This document shows positions 50,255 to 58,925 of a stretch of DNA of 64,000 bases, in pieces. This DNA is from CAYRGG01 sp964423745. Its GTDB lineage: Bacteria; Pseudomonadota; Gammaproteobacteria; Competibacterales; Competibacteraceae. Location: NCBI GenBank assembly GCA_964423745.1, contig CAYRGG010000011.1, forward strand, positions 27,661-91,660, read 5' to 3'. The notes below the pieces were generated by a model, which did no database searches, was not told the origin of the DNA, and saw only the letters and a list, made by a program, of their open reading frames with translations. Each line of letters begins with the position of its first letter. The stretch's first letter is position 1. Both the position numbers and the translations under genes were made by a program.

Positions 50255-53095
50255 TTACAAGCTACTTTCTAACACGGCTGGGCTGTCACTGGTTTCTTCT
50301 CCCGAGACTGGCACAGCCCCATGGGACCCCTCGGCAGGCATATCAGTTTTATTGCTGCCAGACCAGTCTTCCCAGATCTTTCCTGGTTTATAACGTTGCA
50401 CATTTCCTTTAGTGGGTTCGATGACGGTCAGTGTCACCCAGCCATTGTCGAATAGATGTTGCAAAATAGTGTTACGGGCGATGATTTCCGCCACCCGAGA
50501 CAGGGGCGCATAGACCACAGCCATCAAACGTAATGGTTCGTGATAAAACTCACCGTCCTGTAAAGATAACGATTGCAAGGGTAGTCCGGTCATCAAATCA
50601 CTGGCGTTACCCTGCATGACACCGATTTTACCCGTCACATTTTGCGTCACCTTACTGCCGCTGCCGTAGTGGTTGTTATCCACCGTCGAGAAGTAATACT
50701 GGGTGTTGATCCACTCCGCCACCACCAACGGTGCCGTCAAAATGATCTCCAGGGCTTTGCCGTCAGCATCGATCTTCCAATCATAGGAATGTAAGAAACA
50801 GCGTCCGTCCAAATTGAGGGGTTGGGTCAGGGTTCTAGGCCCGACAATAAACCCCGCGTTACCCGCTAAGCCCCATTCTGGACGTACCTGGGCCCAATCT
50901 TGGCTACGTTGCAGAGTACCCACCCGGGCACGCTGTTTATCCGCTGTCACAACACCTAATTTTCGGTAACGTTCCAGGCAAGTATTTTCTCGAACCGTGT
51001 CTAAGTCGGTTTGCAACCGGGCTATGGCATCTTGGTGGGAAACCGCCGCCTCGGCATCCTCGTAAAGGTTAATTTCGTCGGTAGTGGTGTTATGTTCAGC
51101 CGCCAGAAAACGAGTATCATCGGGAATAATAATACCCCGCTCACGCAGCCCCTCGCGAACCCCCAAATCATTGTAAATGGTCGCCATGATGCGTGCATTG
51201 GGGCCACCGTGATTACCGCCACAGGCACCACAATCCAGTCCCGCCGCATAGGGGTTATTGATGGTCTCGCTACCATGCCCACATAACACAACCAGGGGCG
51301 CGAAGTTGTCGATCAGTCCCATCATGCGCAGCGAGGCTTCTCCGTAAAAAATTTGCTCCTTTTTACTCAAACCCAGCATATGCTCATGGTCGGCTTCACA
51401 GGGGGACAGGTTGATCGTTGTTTGCAGAGCGACACTAGGCATCAACCGACTGGCAATTCTTTTCCGCCAATGGCCTAGAGTCACCGGCGCCAAGGTCCGT
51501 AGTGTCATCAACAAGCCAAACAAACTTCCCATGGTCTCTACAAAAGCAAAGGGGGCTACAATATTTTGCTTCAAAGACAACAACAACATTTTTGCGCGTT
51601 TGCTAAAAGATAACCCTTGCAAGTGCCGATGGGCTTGATGTTCATGGTTGGATCGAGGTATTTCAGTGACATTATGCTTGGGTTGTAGCAACACCGGACA
51701 GGATGCAACACCGTCGCTGGCGCCGAAGGGGGTAAAATGCACTGGAATACCAAAAAAACCCGCAAAACCAAAGGTTTCATAGGCGCCAAGACTTTCTAAA
51801 TGGCGGCGAAACGGTTCCGAGCGAACATCGATACAAAACACCATTTGTGCGGCAGGACGGTTTTCGCTGCGGGTCAAGGTCTGGCCACAGGGTGGCAATA
51901 CACCGGCTATATCGCTGATTAACCGGGTACGGTAACTTTCCTCCCAAGCCTCTAACCATATTTGACCTTCTACAAGCATAAATTCGGTCAATAAGGTTTC
52001 AATATCTTGCTGCTCGGCAGGTGTTAATGGGGCGAGATCCCGCTTTGCAAGCCCCGTATGACGACTCAGAATTTTTATGAAAGCCGTCACGTCCTCTTTA
52101 GAAAGCTGCGCCTCAGCAGCACGCTTTTGAGTCTGCTCCAGATCTAATAGCTGTTGTAAGGACACACCGCGGCCTTCGTGGCGGCGCAGTGCCGTCTCCA
52201 CCATGAGATATTCCATGGCCAGTCGGACAGCTACGTAATCGGTCAAGGAGATGGGGTAGCGCTTTTGCAGAACATGCTCGGTTTGACTGCTGCGCCATTT
52301 AATAAAACCTGCCCAACCCGGCAATTCTTCCACATGTTTTGCGATATGGCGTTCCCATTGGTTGAAGGGAATATCTAATGTCTGCAGTGCTTCAAAGATG
52401 GTTTGTTCGGGTCTGTCGGGTAGGGTGTTTATAAACCGGTGCCAAGCCGGAGTATCCAAATAATCGCGCAAGGATTTATCAAACCGGGCAAGGTTTTTCC
52501 AGGCCCGATAGAAACCCTCTTGACGCCCTGGCATTGGCCAAGCCGACTGACCCTCATCTAAAAAGGCCGCCACCCATTTGATGGTGAAGCGGTTGATAGC
52601 ACCGGTGAGGTCGGTCCGCAAACGCTGATCGGTGGGCATTCTGTCCACTTGAACCTGCGACTCGGGTAGTGACTTTGGCGCCGCTTCAGCAGTTGTCATA
52701 TACACCCGTAGCAGCTCACTGGTTGGCACAGTCAAACCGCGCACCGATAGGGAAGTTTTGAACCCCTGGGTATGACGCGCGAAGGCTTGACGCAAGTGCC
52801 GATCAGTGATTTTTCCCTGGGAAAAAGCGGTTTGCCCCATCTGACGGGAAGGCAATCCTTGGCCACCAAAAGAGTCTATACCGTTGACGATAGCCTTCTC
52901 AAAAGACTTCTCTTCAAACCCCACCAATGGGTTACGGGCGATAAATGAACGCAGGGGCCAGAGCGGTGCTATAGATTGCGCCGCGTTGTCCACCAGGGCA
53001 CGGACCGCCAGCGGTTCTACTGGTCGATTCATGACGTTTTCAGCAAATTGACTCTCCCCAGACGGGGTCGAGGGAGCAACATTATCTTTTGGCAT
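50255..53095 (-). CDS. dabA: DabA: beta-carbonic-anhydrase-like subunit of the DAB inorganic carbon complex (DUF2309)
   Basis: DabA is the large cytosolic subunit that hydrates CO2 at a zinc site, driven by DabB. The 946-residue protein has the four zinc-site residues in the expected arrangement: C421 and D423 in VFCIDVRSEPF, H607 in CGHGSETINNP and C622 in GLDCGACGG. From memory, the Halothiobacillus DabA ligands are C351, D353, H524 and C539, the same CxD and H-15-C spacing. DUF2309/UPF0753 signatures run throughout. N- and C-termini are polar, with a Ser/Glu-rich tail. It lies 66 bases behind dabB and is followed by the PII gene. Confidence 0.95.
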   Translation of the reverse strand: MPKDNVAPSTPSGESQFAENVMNRPVEPLAVRALVDNAAQSIAPLWPLRSFIARNPLVGFEEKSFEKAIVNGIDSFGGQGLPSRQMGQTAFSQGKITDRHLRQAFARHTQGFKTSLSVRGLTVPTSELLRVYMTTAEAAPKSLPESQVQVDRMPTDQRLRTDLTGAINRFTIKWVAAFLDEGQSAWPMPGRQEGFYRAWKNLARFDKSLRDYLDTPAWHRFINTLPDRPEQTIFEALQTLDIPFNQWERHIAKHVEELPGWAGFIKWRSSQTEHVLQKRYPISLTDYVAVRLAMEYLMVETALRRHEGRGVSLQQLLDLEQTQKRAAEAQLSKEDVTAFIKILSRHTGLAKRDLAPLTPAEQQDIETLLTEFMLVEGQIWLEAWEESYRTRLISDIAGVLPPCGQTLTRSENRPAAQMVFCIDVRSEPFRRHLESLGAYETFGFAGFFGIPVHFTPFGASDGVASCPVLLQPKHNVTEIPRSNHEHQAHRHLQGLSFSKRAKMLLLSLKQNIVAPFAFVETMGSLFGLLMTLRTLAPVTLGHWRKRIASRLMPSVALQTTINLSPCEADHEHMLGLSKKEQIFYGEASLRMMGLIDNFAPLVVLCGHGSETINNPYAAGLDCGACGGNHGGPNARIMATIYNDLGVREGLRERGIIIPDDTRFLAAEHNTTTDEINLYEDAEAAVSHQDAIARLQTDLDTVRENTCLERYRKLGVVTADKQRARVGTLQRSQDWAQVRPEWGLAGNAGFIVGPRTLTQPLNLDGRCFLHSYDWKIDADGKALEIILTAPLVVAEWINTQYYFSTVDNNHYGSGSKVTQNVTGKIGVMQGNASDLMTGLPLQSLSLQDGEFYHEPLRLMAVVYAPLSRVAEIIARNTILQHLFDNGWVTLTVIEPTKGNVQRYKPGKIWEDWSGSNKTDMPAEGSHGAVPVSGEETSDSPAVLESSL

Positions 53096-53161
53096 GGTTT
53101 ATTTCCTTTCTACCTAAGCTTTTGGTTTAACGCTTGTTCGGTTTTATTGTTACTTGCTTGG

Positions 53162-54673
53162 TCATGAGGGACGATAATTCTTTCTTAAGGCCGTAATAGC
53201 CTGAGGTTTTGGTTGACTCCCGTTGAGCAAGGTGACATATAACCACAGCATGACAGCAGGAATATCTTTGTCCACAGTGTGCATACGGAAAGCCAGCACC
53301 ACCCAACCAGCGGCAAACATCACCAAAACCAAGCTATCAAAGAGAGTCCAGGATTGCGGCACGGTCAAAGACGGTGAGGTGGCTAGCGCCCAATGAACCA
53401 GATCAAAACCTCCGGCATATAGGGCAGCCGAAACTATCAGTAACAGGGTAACACCCAGCAGATGGGAAATAGTGACCCGATTATCCCGTACCGGTATTGA
53501 AAGACCCGCTTGCAAAGCAGCCAGAAAAGCAAACGCCACCAGCATGGTGCCACCATCGGCGGGATACAACGTTTTTCCAGTGAGCAGGGCAAATACCGCC
53601 GCAGCCAGTATGGCTGGTAACATAACAGCCATGAGCCGATTTAGCGGGACGGATTTCGCGGGCAAGGTTGTGTCGTCTTTAGGGATTGGGGTATCCTGCA
53701 CAGCCGAGCCAGCCCCTAAAAATAACGCGGCTTTAAATAAACCGTGCATAATCAAATGAGCGATGGCCGCGGTAAAAAAGCCGAGACCACATTGCATGAC
53801 CATAAAACCCATTTGTCCCATGGTTGAGCAAGCCAGAGTACGTTTAATGTCGCTTTGCACTAGCATCCAAGCGGTTCCCAACAAGGCGCTGATGGCGCCA
53901 ACGGTAAAGATCAGCGTCATGATTTCAGGGCTAGCGGTAAAGACGGGGGCAAAACGGGCCAACAAAAAACCACCGGCGTTTACTAACCCCGCATGCATCA
54001 GCGCGGAAATCGGCGTAGGGGCATTCATGGAGCCTATCAACCAACGGTGAAATGGCCACTGCGCCGACTGCACCATAGCCGCCAAAATCAGTAGAGCGGC
54101 AGCCAGGTAATGGACGCTTGAAACTTGCCCTTGACCTATAGAAGCGAGAATTTCGCTGACTGTCCAATGTCCCGTTGCCCACTTCAGCAATACTACGCCA
54201 GCCGCTAAACAAAGTCCGCCTAGGATAAAGGTTCGGCGCGCTAGGCTTGCCGCTTGCTGAGCCTCGGGCCAACCTTTGACGTGACCCATGAGGCTCGCCA
54301 ATAACCACCCCATGGCCAGCCAAGCCACCACCAGCATGGCCACATGCTCGGCAGAAACCGTGAGCAACACTAAAACCGTAATGGCCGTCAGTTTGCTAAA
54401 GAAAAGCCCAACTCGGCGGTCACCCTCCATGTAACGTTGGGAAAAACTATGCACCAATGCGCTAACTAGGGTTACTAAAATCGCCATGACGGCGGCCAAG
54501 GCATCAAAGCGCAATAGCCCGGACAGTTCCATGGCCTCGCCGCTGGCAAGACAAGCGATTCCGACGCTGAAGGTAATAAGAAACAAAGCCCAGGCAGTGA
54601 CTGTTAGAAGTGCACACCATTCAGTTTGACTACGCACTGTGCGGGTTTGAAATATAGTTAGCAGCTGTGTCAT
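53162..54673 (-). CDS. dabB: DabB: NuoL/MrpA-like proton-conducting subunit of the DAB complex
   Basis: The 503-residue protein is a polytopic antiporter-like membrane subunit related to NuoL/NuoM, with about 13-14 helices. Family text includes HSFSQRYMEGDRRVGLFFSKL near residue 70, QWPFHRWLIGSMNAPTPISALMHAG near residue 205 with the conserved Lys/His of proton half channels, and SDIKRTLACSTMGQMGFM near residue 270. Next to dabA it is read as the ion-coupling subunit that energises CO2 hydration. Upstream it carries the phased direct repeats described separately. Confidence 0.93.
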   Translation of the reverse strand: MTQLLTIFQTRTVRSQTEWCALLTVTAWALFLITFSVGIACLASGEAMELSGLLRFDALAAVMAILVTLVSALVHSFSQRYMEGDRRVGLFFSKLTAITVLVLLTVSAEHVAMLVVAWLAMGWLLASLMGHVKGWPEAQQAASLARRTFILGGLCLAAGVVLLKWATGHWTVSEILASIGQGQVSSVHYLAAALLILAAMVQSAQWPFHRWLIGSMNAPTPISALMHAGLVNAGGFLLARFAPVFTASPEIMTLIFTVGAISALLGTAWMLVQSDIKRTLACSTMGQMGFMVMQCGLGFFTAAIAHLIMHGLFKAALFLGAGSAVQDTPIPKDDTTLPAKSVPLNRLMAVMLPAILAAAVFALLTGKTLYPADGGTMLVAFAFLAALQAGLSIPVRDNRVTISHLLGVTLLLIVSAALYAGGFDLVHWALATSPSLTVPQSWTLFDSLVLVMFAAGWVVLAFRMHTVDKDIPAVMLWLYVTLLNGSQPKPQAITALRKNYRPS

Positions 54674-54740
54674 GTTTGGTCATCCTCTAGGAATCACTTT
54701 TTAATGATAAGAAGAATGACACACAAACTTTTATTCGTAA

Positions 54741-54800
54741 ATTTGATATTTCTTATACTAGTATTCAGTTTTTCTTATATTGACATTCAATTTTTCTTAT
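54741..54800 (-). promoter_or_regulatory. Three 16-base direct repeats at 22-base spacing upstream of dabB
   Basis: Read on the minus strand the copies are ATAAGAAAAATTGAAT (54785-54800), ATAAGAAAAACTGAAT (54763-54778) and ATAAGAAATATCAAAT (54741-54756), spaced exactly 22 bases, about two DNA turns. They lie 68-127 bases before the dabB ATG, and the first overlaps the stop codon of the LysR gene. The arrangement resembles a cooperative regulator binding array; the adjacent LysR protein is the obvious candidate. A possible core promoter, TTGTGT-17-TAAAAA, lies between the array and dabB. Confidence 0.7.
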
Positions 54801-55692
54801 TAAATGACATGTTTTCGCGGATAAAAGTTGCCAGGGTCCGGGTCGCTTGAGTTGCGCCAGGCGCTGCTAACAGACAAATTTCAGCCTCTTTAAGCATTGG
54901 CCAGTTTTTTTCTGATTCATAGGGGGTTAGGCTTTCCGGCACCATATTTCGGGGTAAAACCGTAATACCCAGCCCGGCCTTCACTGCGGCTGTCGTGCCA
55001 GCGAGACTAGGGCTGGTATAAACGCCTTTCCATGGCATGCCGATTGCGCCTAGGGCTTCCAGAGCCCGTTTACGGTAAACACAGGGAGATGGAGAAAGCA
55101 CTAACGGCAGAGGTTGATTATCGGTCTGAAAGCGCAACCGCACCTCATCAAAATGTCTGACACCGTCAAAGGTATCGGGTCCCGCTACCCACACTAGCTG
55201 TTCCCGCCACAGGGATTCCGCATGGGGATAGAGCTGACCGGGCTCTTGTTTAATAACCACTAGATCGTAGTGACCTGCTTCAAATCCTTCAATCAATTTA
55301 AGGGTCAGTTCACAATTGACATTGAGCATGATACGCGGGTGAGAAGCAACAAAATCCGCAAGAATATCAGGTAGATAATGCGTAGTATAATCTTCCGGCG
55401 CGGCAAAACGCACCTCCCCCTCCACCTCGACTTCTTGAAAACGGTCCATCATGGCTTCGCATAACCCGACGATATGCCGTGCATAACCCATTAACCGCTC
55501 ACCCGCTGCGGTCAGTTCTACATTTCGATTATTGCGCTTAAATAAAGGCGTTCCCAGCAGCTCTTCTAGCTTGCGTATTTGCATACTAGTGGCCGATTGG
55601 GTGCGTGCAATACGCTCCGCGGTTCTGGTAAAACTCCGAGTCTCCGCCAACACCACGAAGGTACGCAACAAACTAGTGTCAATATCGTGCAT
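54787..55692 (-). CDS. LysR-family regulator of the dab operon
   Basis: The 301-residue protein has an N-terminal winged helix-turn-helix (LLRTFVVLAETRSFTRTAERIARTQSATSMQIRKLEELLG, spanning residues 8-48; shown by its ends LLRTF and LEELLG) and a periplasmic-binding-like effector domain from about residue 90. It lies directly upstream of dabB in the same direction, 113 bases apart, not divergent as many LysR genes are. Its last codons are part of the first phased repeat. LysR proteins of the CbbR type often control autotrophy genes; the effector here is unknown. Confidence 0.93.
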   Translation of the reverse strand: MHDIDTSLLRTFVVLAETRSFTRTAERIARTQSATSMQIRKLEELLGTPLFKRNNRNVELTAAGERLMGYARHIVGLCEAMMDRFQEVEVEGEVRFAAPEDYTTHYLPDILADFVASHPRIMLNVNCELTLKLIEGFEAGHYDLVVIKQEPGQLYPHAESLWREQLVWVAGPDTFDGVRHFDEVRLRFQTDNQPLPLVLSPSPCVYRKRALEALGAIGMPWKGVYTSPSLAGTTAAVKAGLGITVLPRNMVPESLTPYESEKNWPMLKEAEICLLAAPGATQATRTLATFIRENMSFNKKN

Positions 55693-55694
55693 TA

Positions 55695-55708
55695 TGAAAA
55701 ATTTTTCA
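55695..55708. promoter_or_regulatory. 14-base perfect palindrome at the lysR start
   Basis: TGAAAAATTTTTCA sits 2 bases before the lysR ATG on the minus strand, and an 11-base palindrome ACCCATTGGGT lies at 55722-55732. Both are in the 49-base gap behind the DUF1028 gene. They may be an autoregulatory operator or part of the leader. Confidence 0.4.
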
Positions 55709-55741
55709 CAAAATTAACGCTACCCATTGGGTTAGTTTCCA

Positions 55742-56608
55742 TTATTTACTATACCGAGCGCGTAAGTCCTCTAGCACTTCTTTATCGATAAGCGCATCCG
55801 TGCGCAGCCGATTGTCATAGTTTTCGACACCCATAAACCGCTGCAGAGCGCTAATTTCCTCGCCACCCCATGCTGGCGTATCGGTAAAATCACGAAAACC
55901 CGCAGTCCGCATAATAGCTTTCAGCTCATGAGCGACTCGTCCATTGATTTCAATCAAATTCTTTGGGTCACTAGGAAAGTAAGACAGCCGATGCAACTGG
56001 TAGCAGCGTTGCAGTTCCTCGATGGGTTTGGGATGATCGTAAACCGATATATCCACATGACGACCGCTCCAACCCCCATAGCCACCACCTGGCTTTACCA
56101 CCAGTAGCGCCGCAGATTGTTGTCCCCGCAGCTCACCGCCCGCGTCGCGACCAGCCTCTAACGCAGCAATCAACCGGTCTGCCATGTCAGCGGAAGTCGT
56201 CTCAAAACACTGAACCATAGCCATAACCACTGTTTCACTGCGCAGCGTGTTACCACTTGCCACGCAGTGGGAGCCTTTTGCAGCACCGGACCAACCATCC
56301 CAGGCTTGCACCTCGGTCCCAGTATAGGCTGCCGGTGGTCCCAAAGAGCCTAGAACAGCGATTTGACGCTGATGTATGTTGTCGTCTCCACGTAATAAAA
56401 TGGCCACGACCTGTTCTGGAGAGGCCCCAAATTTCATCAATTGCAGCCCCACTTCACCGTGACGTGGATTGGCAAAGGCTTGAGTTGTGATACAACCCGC
56501 CCCGGCCTGACCATGCAGAACGATGGTTCCAACACCGGGAAACTTCGATTGCACAGCAGCACCTACTTCCCCGGACTCCAGGTTTCGCCCAATAATCGAA
56601 TAGGTCAT
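55742..56608 (-). CDS. DUF1028 domain-containing protein (Ntn-hydrolase-like)
   Basis: The 288-residue protein matches DUF1028, with an N-terminal TYSIIGRNLESGEVGAAVQS after the initiator Met, VLHGQAGAGCITTQAFANP near residue 33, RGDDNIHQRQIAVL and GGYGGWSGRHVDISVYDHP near residue 175. The family is predicted to have an Ntn-hydrolase fold, where residue 2 (Thr here) could act as the nucleophile after Met removal, but no activity is established. It lies upstream of lysR in the same direction and 33 bases behind a methyltransferase gene. Confidence 0.88.
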   Translation of the reverse strand: MTYSIIGRNLESGEVGAAVQSKFPGVGTIVLHGQAGAGCITTQAFANPRHGEVGLQLMKFGASPEQVVAILLRGDDNIHQRQIAVLGSLGPPAAYTGTEVQAWDGWSGAAKGSHCVASGNTLRSETVVMAMVQCFETTSADMADRLIAALEAGRDAGGELRGQQSAALLVVKPGGGYGGWSGRHVDISVYDHPKPIEELQRCYQLHRLSYFPSDPKNLIEINGRVAHELKAIMRTAGFRDFTDTPAWGGEEISALQRFMGVENYDNRLRTDALIDKEVLEDLRARYSK

Positions 56609-56641
56609 ACCAACCTCTTGAATTGATGATGACAGGTTGTT

Positions 56642-57439
56642 TTAGTCGTTTTCAATGAACTCCTCCTTTTGAGGACGTGAACGCCGCGATGCACCGTTGA
56701 CTACACCTGTGCTCAAGCGAGCAGGACGGGTAAGCCACCGGGGCTTTATAGGCGTTAAAGTGGAAACCCGTTTCTTAGCCAACAATACATACCCACCACC
56801 TCCGAAAGCCCACCATTTCGTCCCAAAGGATTCCAAAAACAACAATTTGGTGAGTACTGAGGTCTGCTGCAGGGGGGGGCGATAAAAGTGATAACGGACT
56901 GCAACCGTTTCAAAACCCAACAACGCCAACCAATCCCGCATCCGAGTTACACTTAGAAAACGTCCATCCCATGGTGTTTGGTGGCGTCTGGTCAATAGTA
57001 GCCGCCAGATACCCCATAGGGAGAAAGGATTAAAACCTAGAACAATGACATAGCCATCGGGAATCAGCACACGATCCACTTCTCTCAGTATTGCGTGGGG
57101 CGACACGGCGAACTCGAGGGTATGGGGCAACACCACCACATCAATACATTCTGTCGCTAGGGGTAAAAAAGCGGGATCCGCTAATAGGTCTACGGTTTGA
57201 TTTGGCGGTTGAAAAGCTTCCAACTGCCATTGATGCATAATGGGACTATCAGCAAAAAGAGTCCACTCGCTTGGCATACCCAGCACAATAAGATGATAGC
57301 CAAATAAGCCTGGCATCATACTCTCTAAACAAGCCGATTCCGTAGCCTTAAACAATTTTCCTAAAGAACCCATGTACCAAGGCTGCATGTTCAGCCAGCC
57401 CTGGCGTTGCTGGGTCTTAGACTCAATCTCATTGTCCAT
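56642..57439 (-). CDS. Class I SAM-dependent methyltransferase
   Basis: The 265-residue protein has the methyltransferase core: a degenerate SAM-binding region near LIVLGMPSEWTLF, the acidic-loop equivalent VDLLADPAFLPL, ECIDVVVLPHTLEFAVSPHAIL (motif II/III) and VDRVLIPDGYVIVLGFNPFSLWGI. The usual GxGxG is not conserved. Proteins of this type are commonly encoded next to mltD and rnhA in gammaproteobacteria. Here mltD is divergent, and rnhA is absent. A basic Ser/Arg-rich C-terminal tail follows. The substrate is unknown. Confidence 0.8.
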   Translation of the reverse strand: MDNEIESKTQQRQGWLNMQPWYMGSLGKLFKATESACLESMMPGLFGYHLIVLGMPSEWTLFADSPIMHQWQLEAFQPPNQTVDLLADPAFLPLATECIDVVVLPHTLEFAVSPHAILREVDRVLIPDGYVIVLGFNPFSLWGIWRLLLTRRHQTPWDGRFLSVTRMRDWLALLGFETVAVRYHFYRPPLQQTSVLTKLLFLESFGTKWWAFGGGGYVLLAKKRVSTLTPIKPRWLTRPARLSTGVVNGASRRSRPQKEEFIEND

Positions 57440-57540
57440 CTATCACCAAGAGATTTGGTATGACTATTGCTTAACCGAAGCCATAGTTTCTGTGAATTTG
57501 TTTTATCATCTTACAACGAAAACCTGCGATACCAAGAAAT

Positions 57541-58746
57541 ATGGTTGCCAAAAAAAAAGTCATTTTAGGACTTGGGCTTATCCTATTAAGTCATAGCTAT
57601 TTAGAGAATGGCGTCATGGCTGCACCATTAAACAGCGAGTCAAGCCCCTCTGCTGAAGCTTTATCGCCCATTGCTCTCATATCCAGTGACAAACGATCTG
57701 AGCTTAATCAAGCTGCTGTTGATACCACATTGAGTCAGTCAACTGACGTTTCAAACGATCTTGTAATGACTCAGGAAACTGAGGACCTCTGGCAATATAT
57801 GCGGGCAAAATTTGCTTTCAAAGCAAAAAAACATCGCCGTATCACGCAGATTACCGACCGTCTGCGTCACAATGATTACCATTTTCGGGTACTTGCTGAA
57901 CGCGCTCAGCCCTTTTTGCATATCATCGTAACAGCCCTAGAAAAACGCAATTTACCTATGGAATTAAGTTTGTTACCGATGATTGAAAGCGGCTTTCAAC
58001 CCACCGCTGTTTCCCATCGCCATGCCGCCGGACTGTGGCAGATCATTCCCCCCACTGGCCGCCACCTGGGACTGAAGAGTAATCGTTGGTATGACGGTCG
58101 TTACGATATCCATGCCTCCACAGAAGCAGCGCTGGATTATTTAGAGTATTTACATCAATCATTTCACGGGGATTGGTTTCTTGCTTTGGCTGCTTACAAC
58201 GCTGGGGAAGGCAGAGTTCGCCGGGCAATTCGGATTAACAAACGGCTTGGCAAACCGATTGATTATTGGAACTTAAGGTTGCCTTCCACCACCCGGCTTT
58301 ATGTGCCTAAACTTCTTGCCTTGGCAAATGTCATCAAAAATCCAGACCAATACCAAGTACATCTTCCTAAAATACCGAATAGCCCACACTTGGTTAGTGT
58401 TGAGGTGAGTCCTCGAATGAGGCTTGCTGAGCTGGCAACCTTAGCGGAAGTAACACTGCGAAAAATCAAACATTTTAATACCGCTTTACGGCGGGATCTC
58501 ACGCCGCCTGATTCGCCATATAACCTTTGGCTTCCACCTAAAAACGCCGACCTTTTAGTGCAAAGGTTAGACAATTACACCAAACTGCGTAATGACTATC
58601 ATGTGGTTAGGCGCGGCGATACCCTTTATGGTATCGCCCGAGATTATCAGCTTTCGTACCACGATTTGGCCCGCTGGAACAATATCGACGTCAATGATTT
58701 ATTAATGCCTGGTCAGAAATTACTCATTGAGCCTTTGCAAAGCTAA
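57541..58746 (+). CDS. mltD: Membrane-bound lytic murein transglycosylase D-like protein
   Basis: MltD cleaves the glycan strands of peptidoglycan with anhydromuramyl ends. The 401-residue protein has a signal peptide (MVAKKKVILGLGLILLS...), a GH23 SLT domain with the catalytic Glu in PMIESGFQPTAVS near residue 143, GLWQIIPPTGR and the AYNAGEGRVRRAI block, and one C-terminal LysM (YHVVRRGDTLYGIARDYQLS) near residues 352-398. The N-terminal segment after the signal is low in known motifs. There is no lipobox, so attachment may differ from E. coli MltD. The gene ends against a palindromic repeat cluster. Confidence 0.93.
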   Translation: MVAKKKVILGLGLILLSHSYLENGVMAAPLNSESSPSAEALSPIALISSDKRSELNQAAVDTTLSQSTDVSNDLVMTQETEDLWQYMRAKFAFKAKKHRRITQITDRLRHNDYHFRVLAERAQPFLHIIVTALEKRNLPMELSLLPMIESGFQPTAVSHRHAAGLWQIIPPTGRHLGLKSNRWYDGRYDIHASTEAALDYLEYLHQSFHGDWFLALAAYNAGEGRVRRAIRINKRLGKPIDYWNLRLPSTTRLYVPKLLALANVIKNPDQYQVHLPKIPNSPHLVSVEVSPRMRLAELATLAEVTLRKIKHFNTALRRDLTPPDSPYNLWLPPKNADLLVQRLDNYTKLRNDYHVVRRGDTLYGIARDYQLSYHDLARWNNIDVNDLLMPGQKLLIEPLQS

Positions 58747-58803
58747 CGTGTTTTCGCTTTGCTTGTAAACTAAAGCAGCAAGGCTTGGCGCACAACTTTC
58801 CGC

Positions 58804-58823
58804 GTGGGCAACAAGTTGCCCAC
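58804..58823. repeat. Palindromic repeat GTGGGCAAC-aa-GTTGCCCAC
   Basis: A perfect 9-base stem with a 2-base loop, followed by CCTACG. The motif is like the short palindromic repeats scattered in many gammaproteobacterial intergenic regions. It lies between convergent mltD and purA. Confidence 0.7.
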
Positions 58824-58851
58824 CCTACGGCTGTGACTTTACCCCTAATGG

Positions 58852-58918
58852 GTAGCCCGGATGAAACGAAGTGGAATCCGGGACATCCCTGGATTTCGTT
58901 GCACTTCATCCGGGCTAC
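58852..58918. repeat. 67-base imperfect palindrome, dispersed-repeat type
   Basis: Arms GTAGCCCGGATGAA and TTCATCCGGGCTAC are perfect complements over 14 bases, with an inner imperfect stem AATCC...GGATT. The GTAGCCCGGATG motif belongs to a repeat type widely dispersed in environmental gammaproteobacterial genomes; I recognise it by pattern, not by search. It lies between mltD and purA and may also end both transcripts. Confidence 0.75.
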
Positions 58919-58925
58919 TTGCTTT

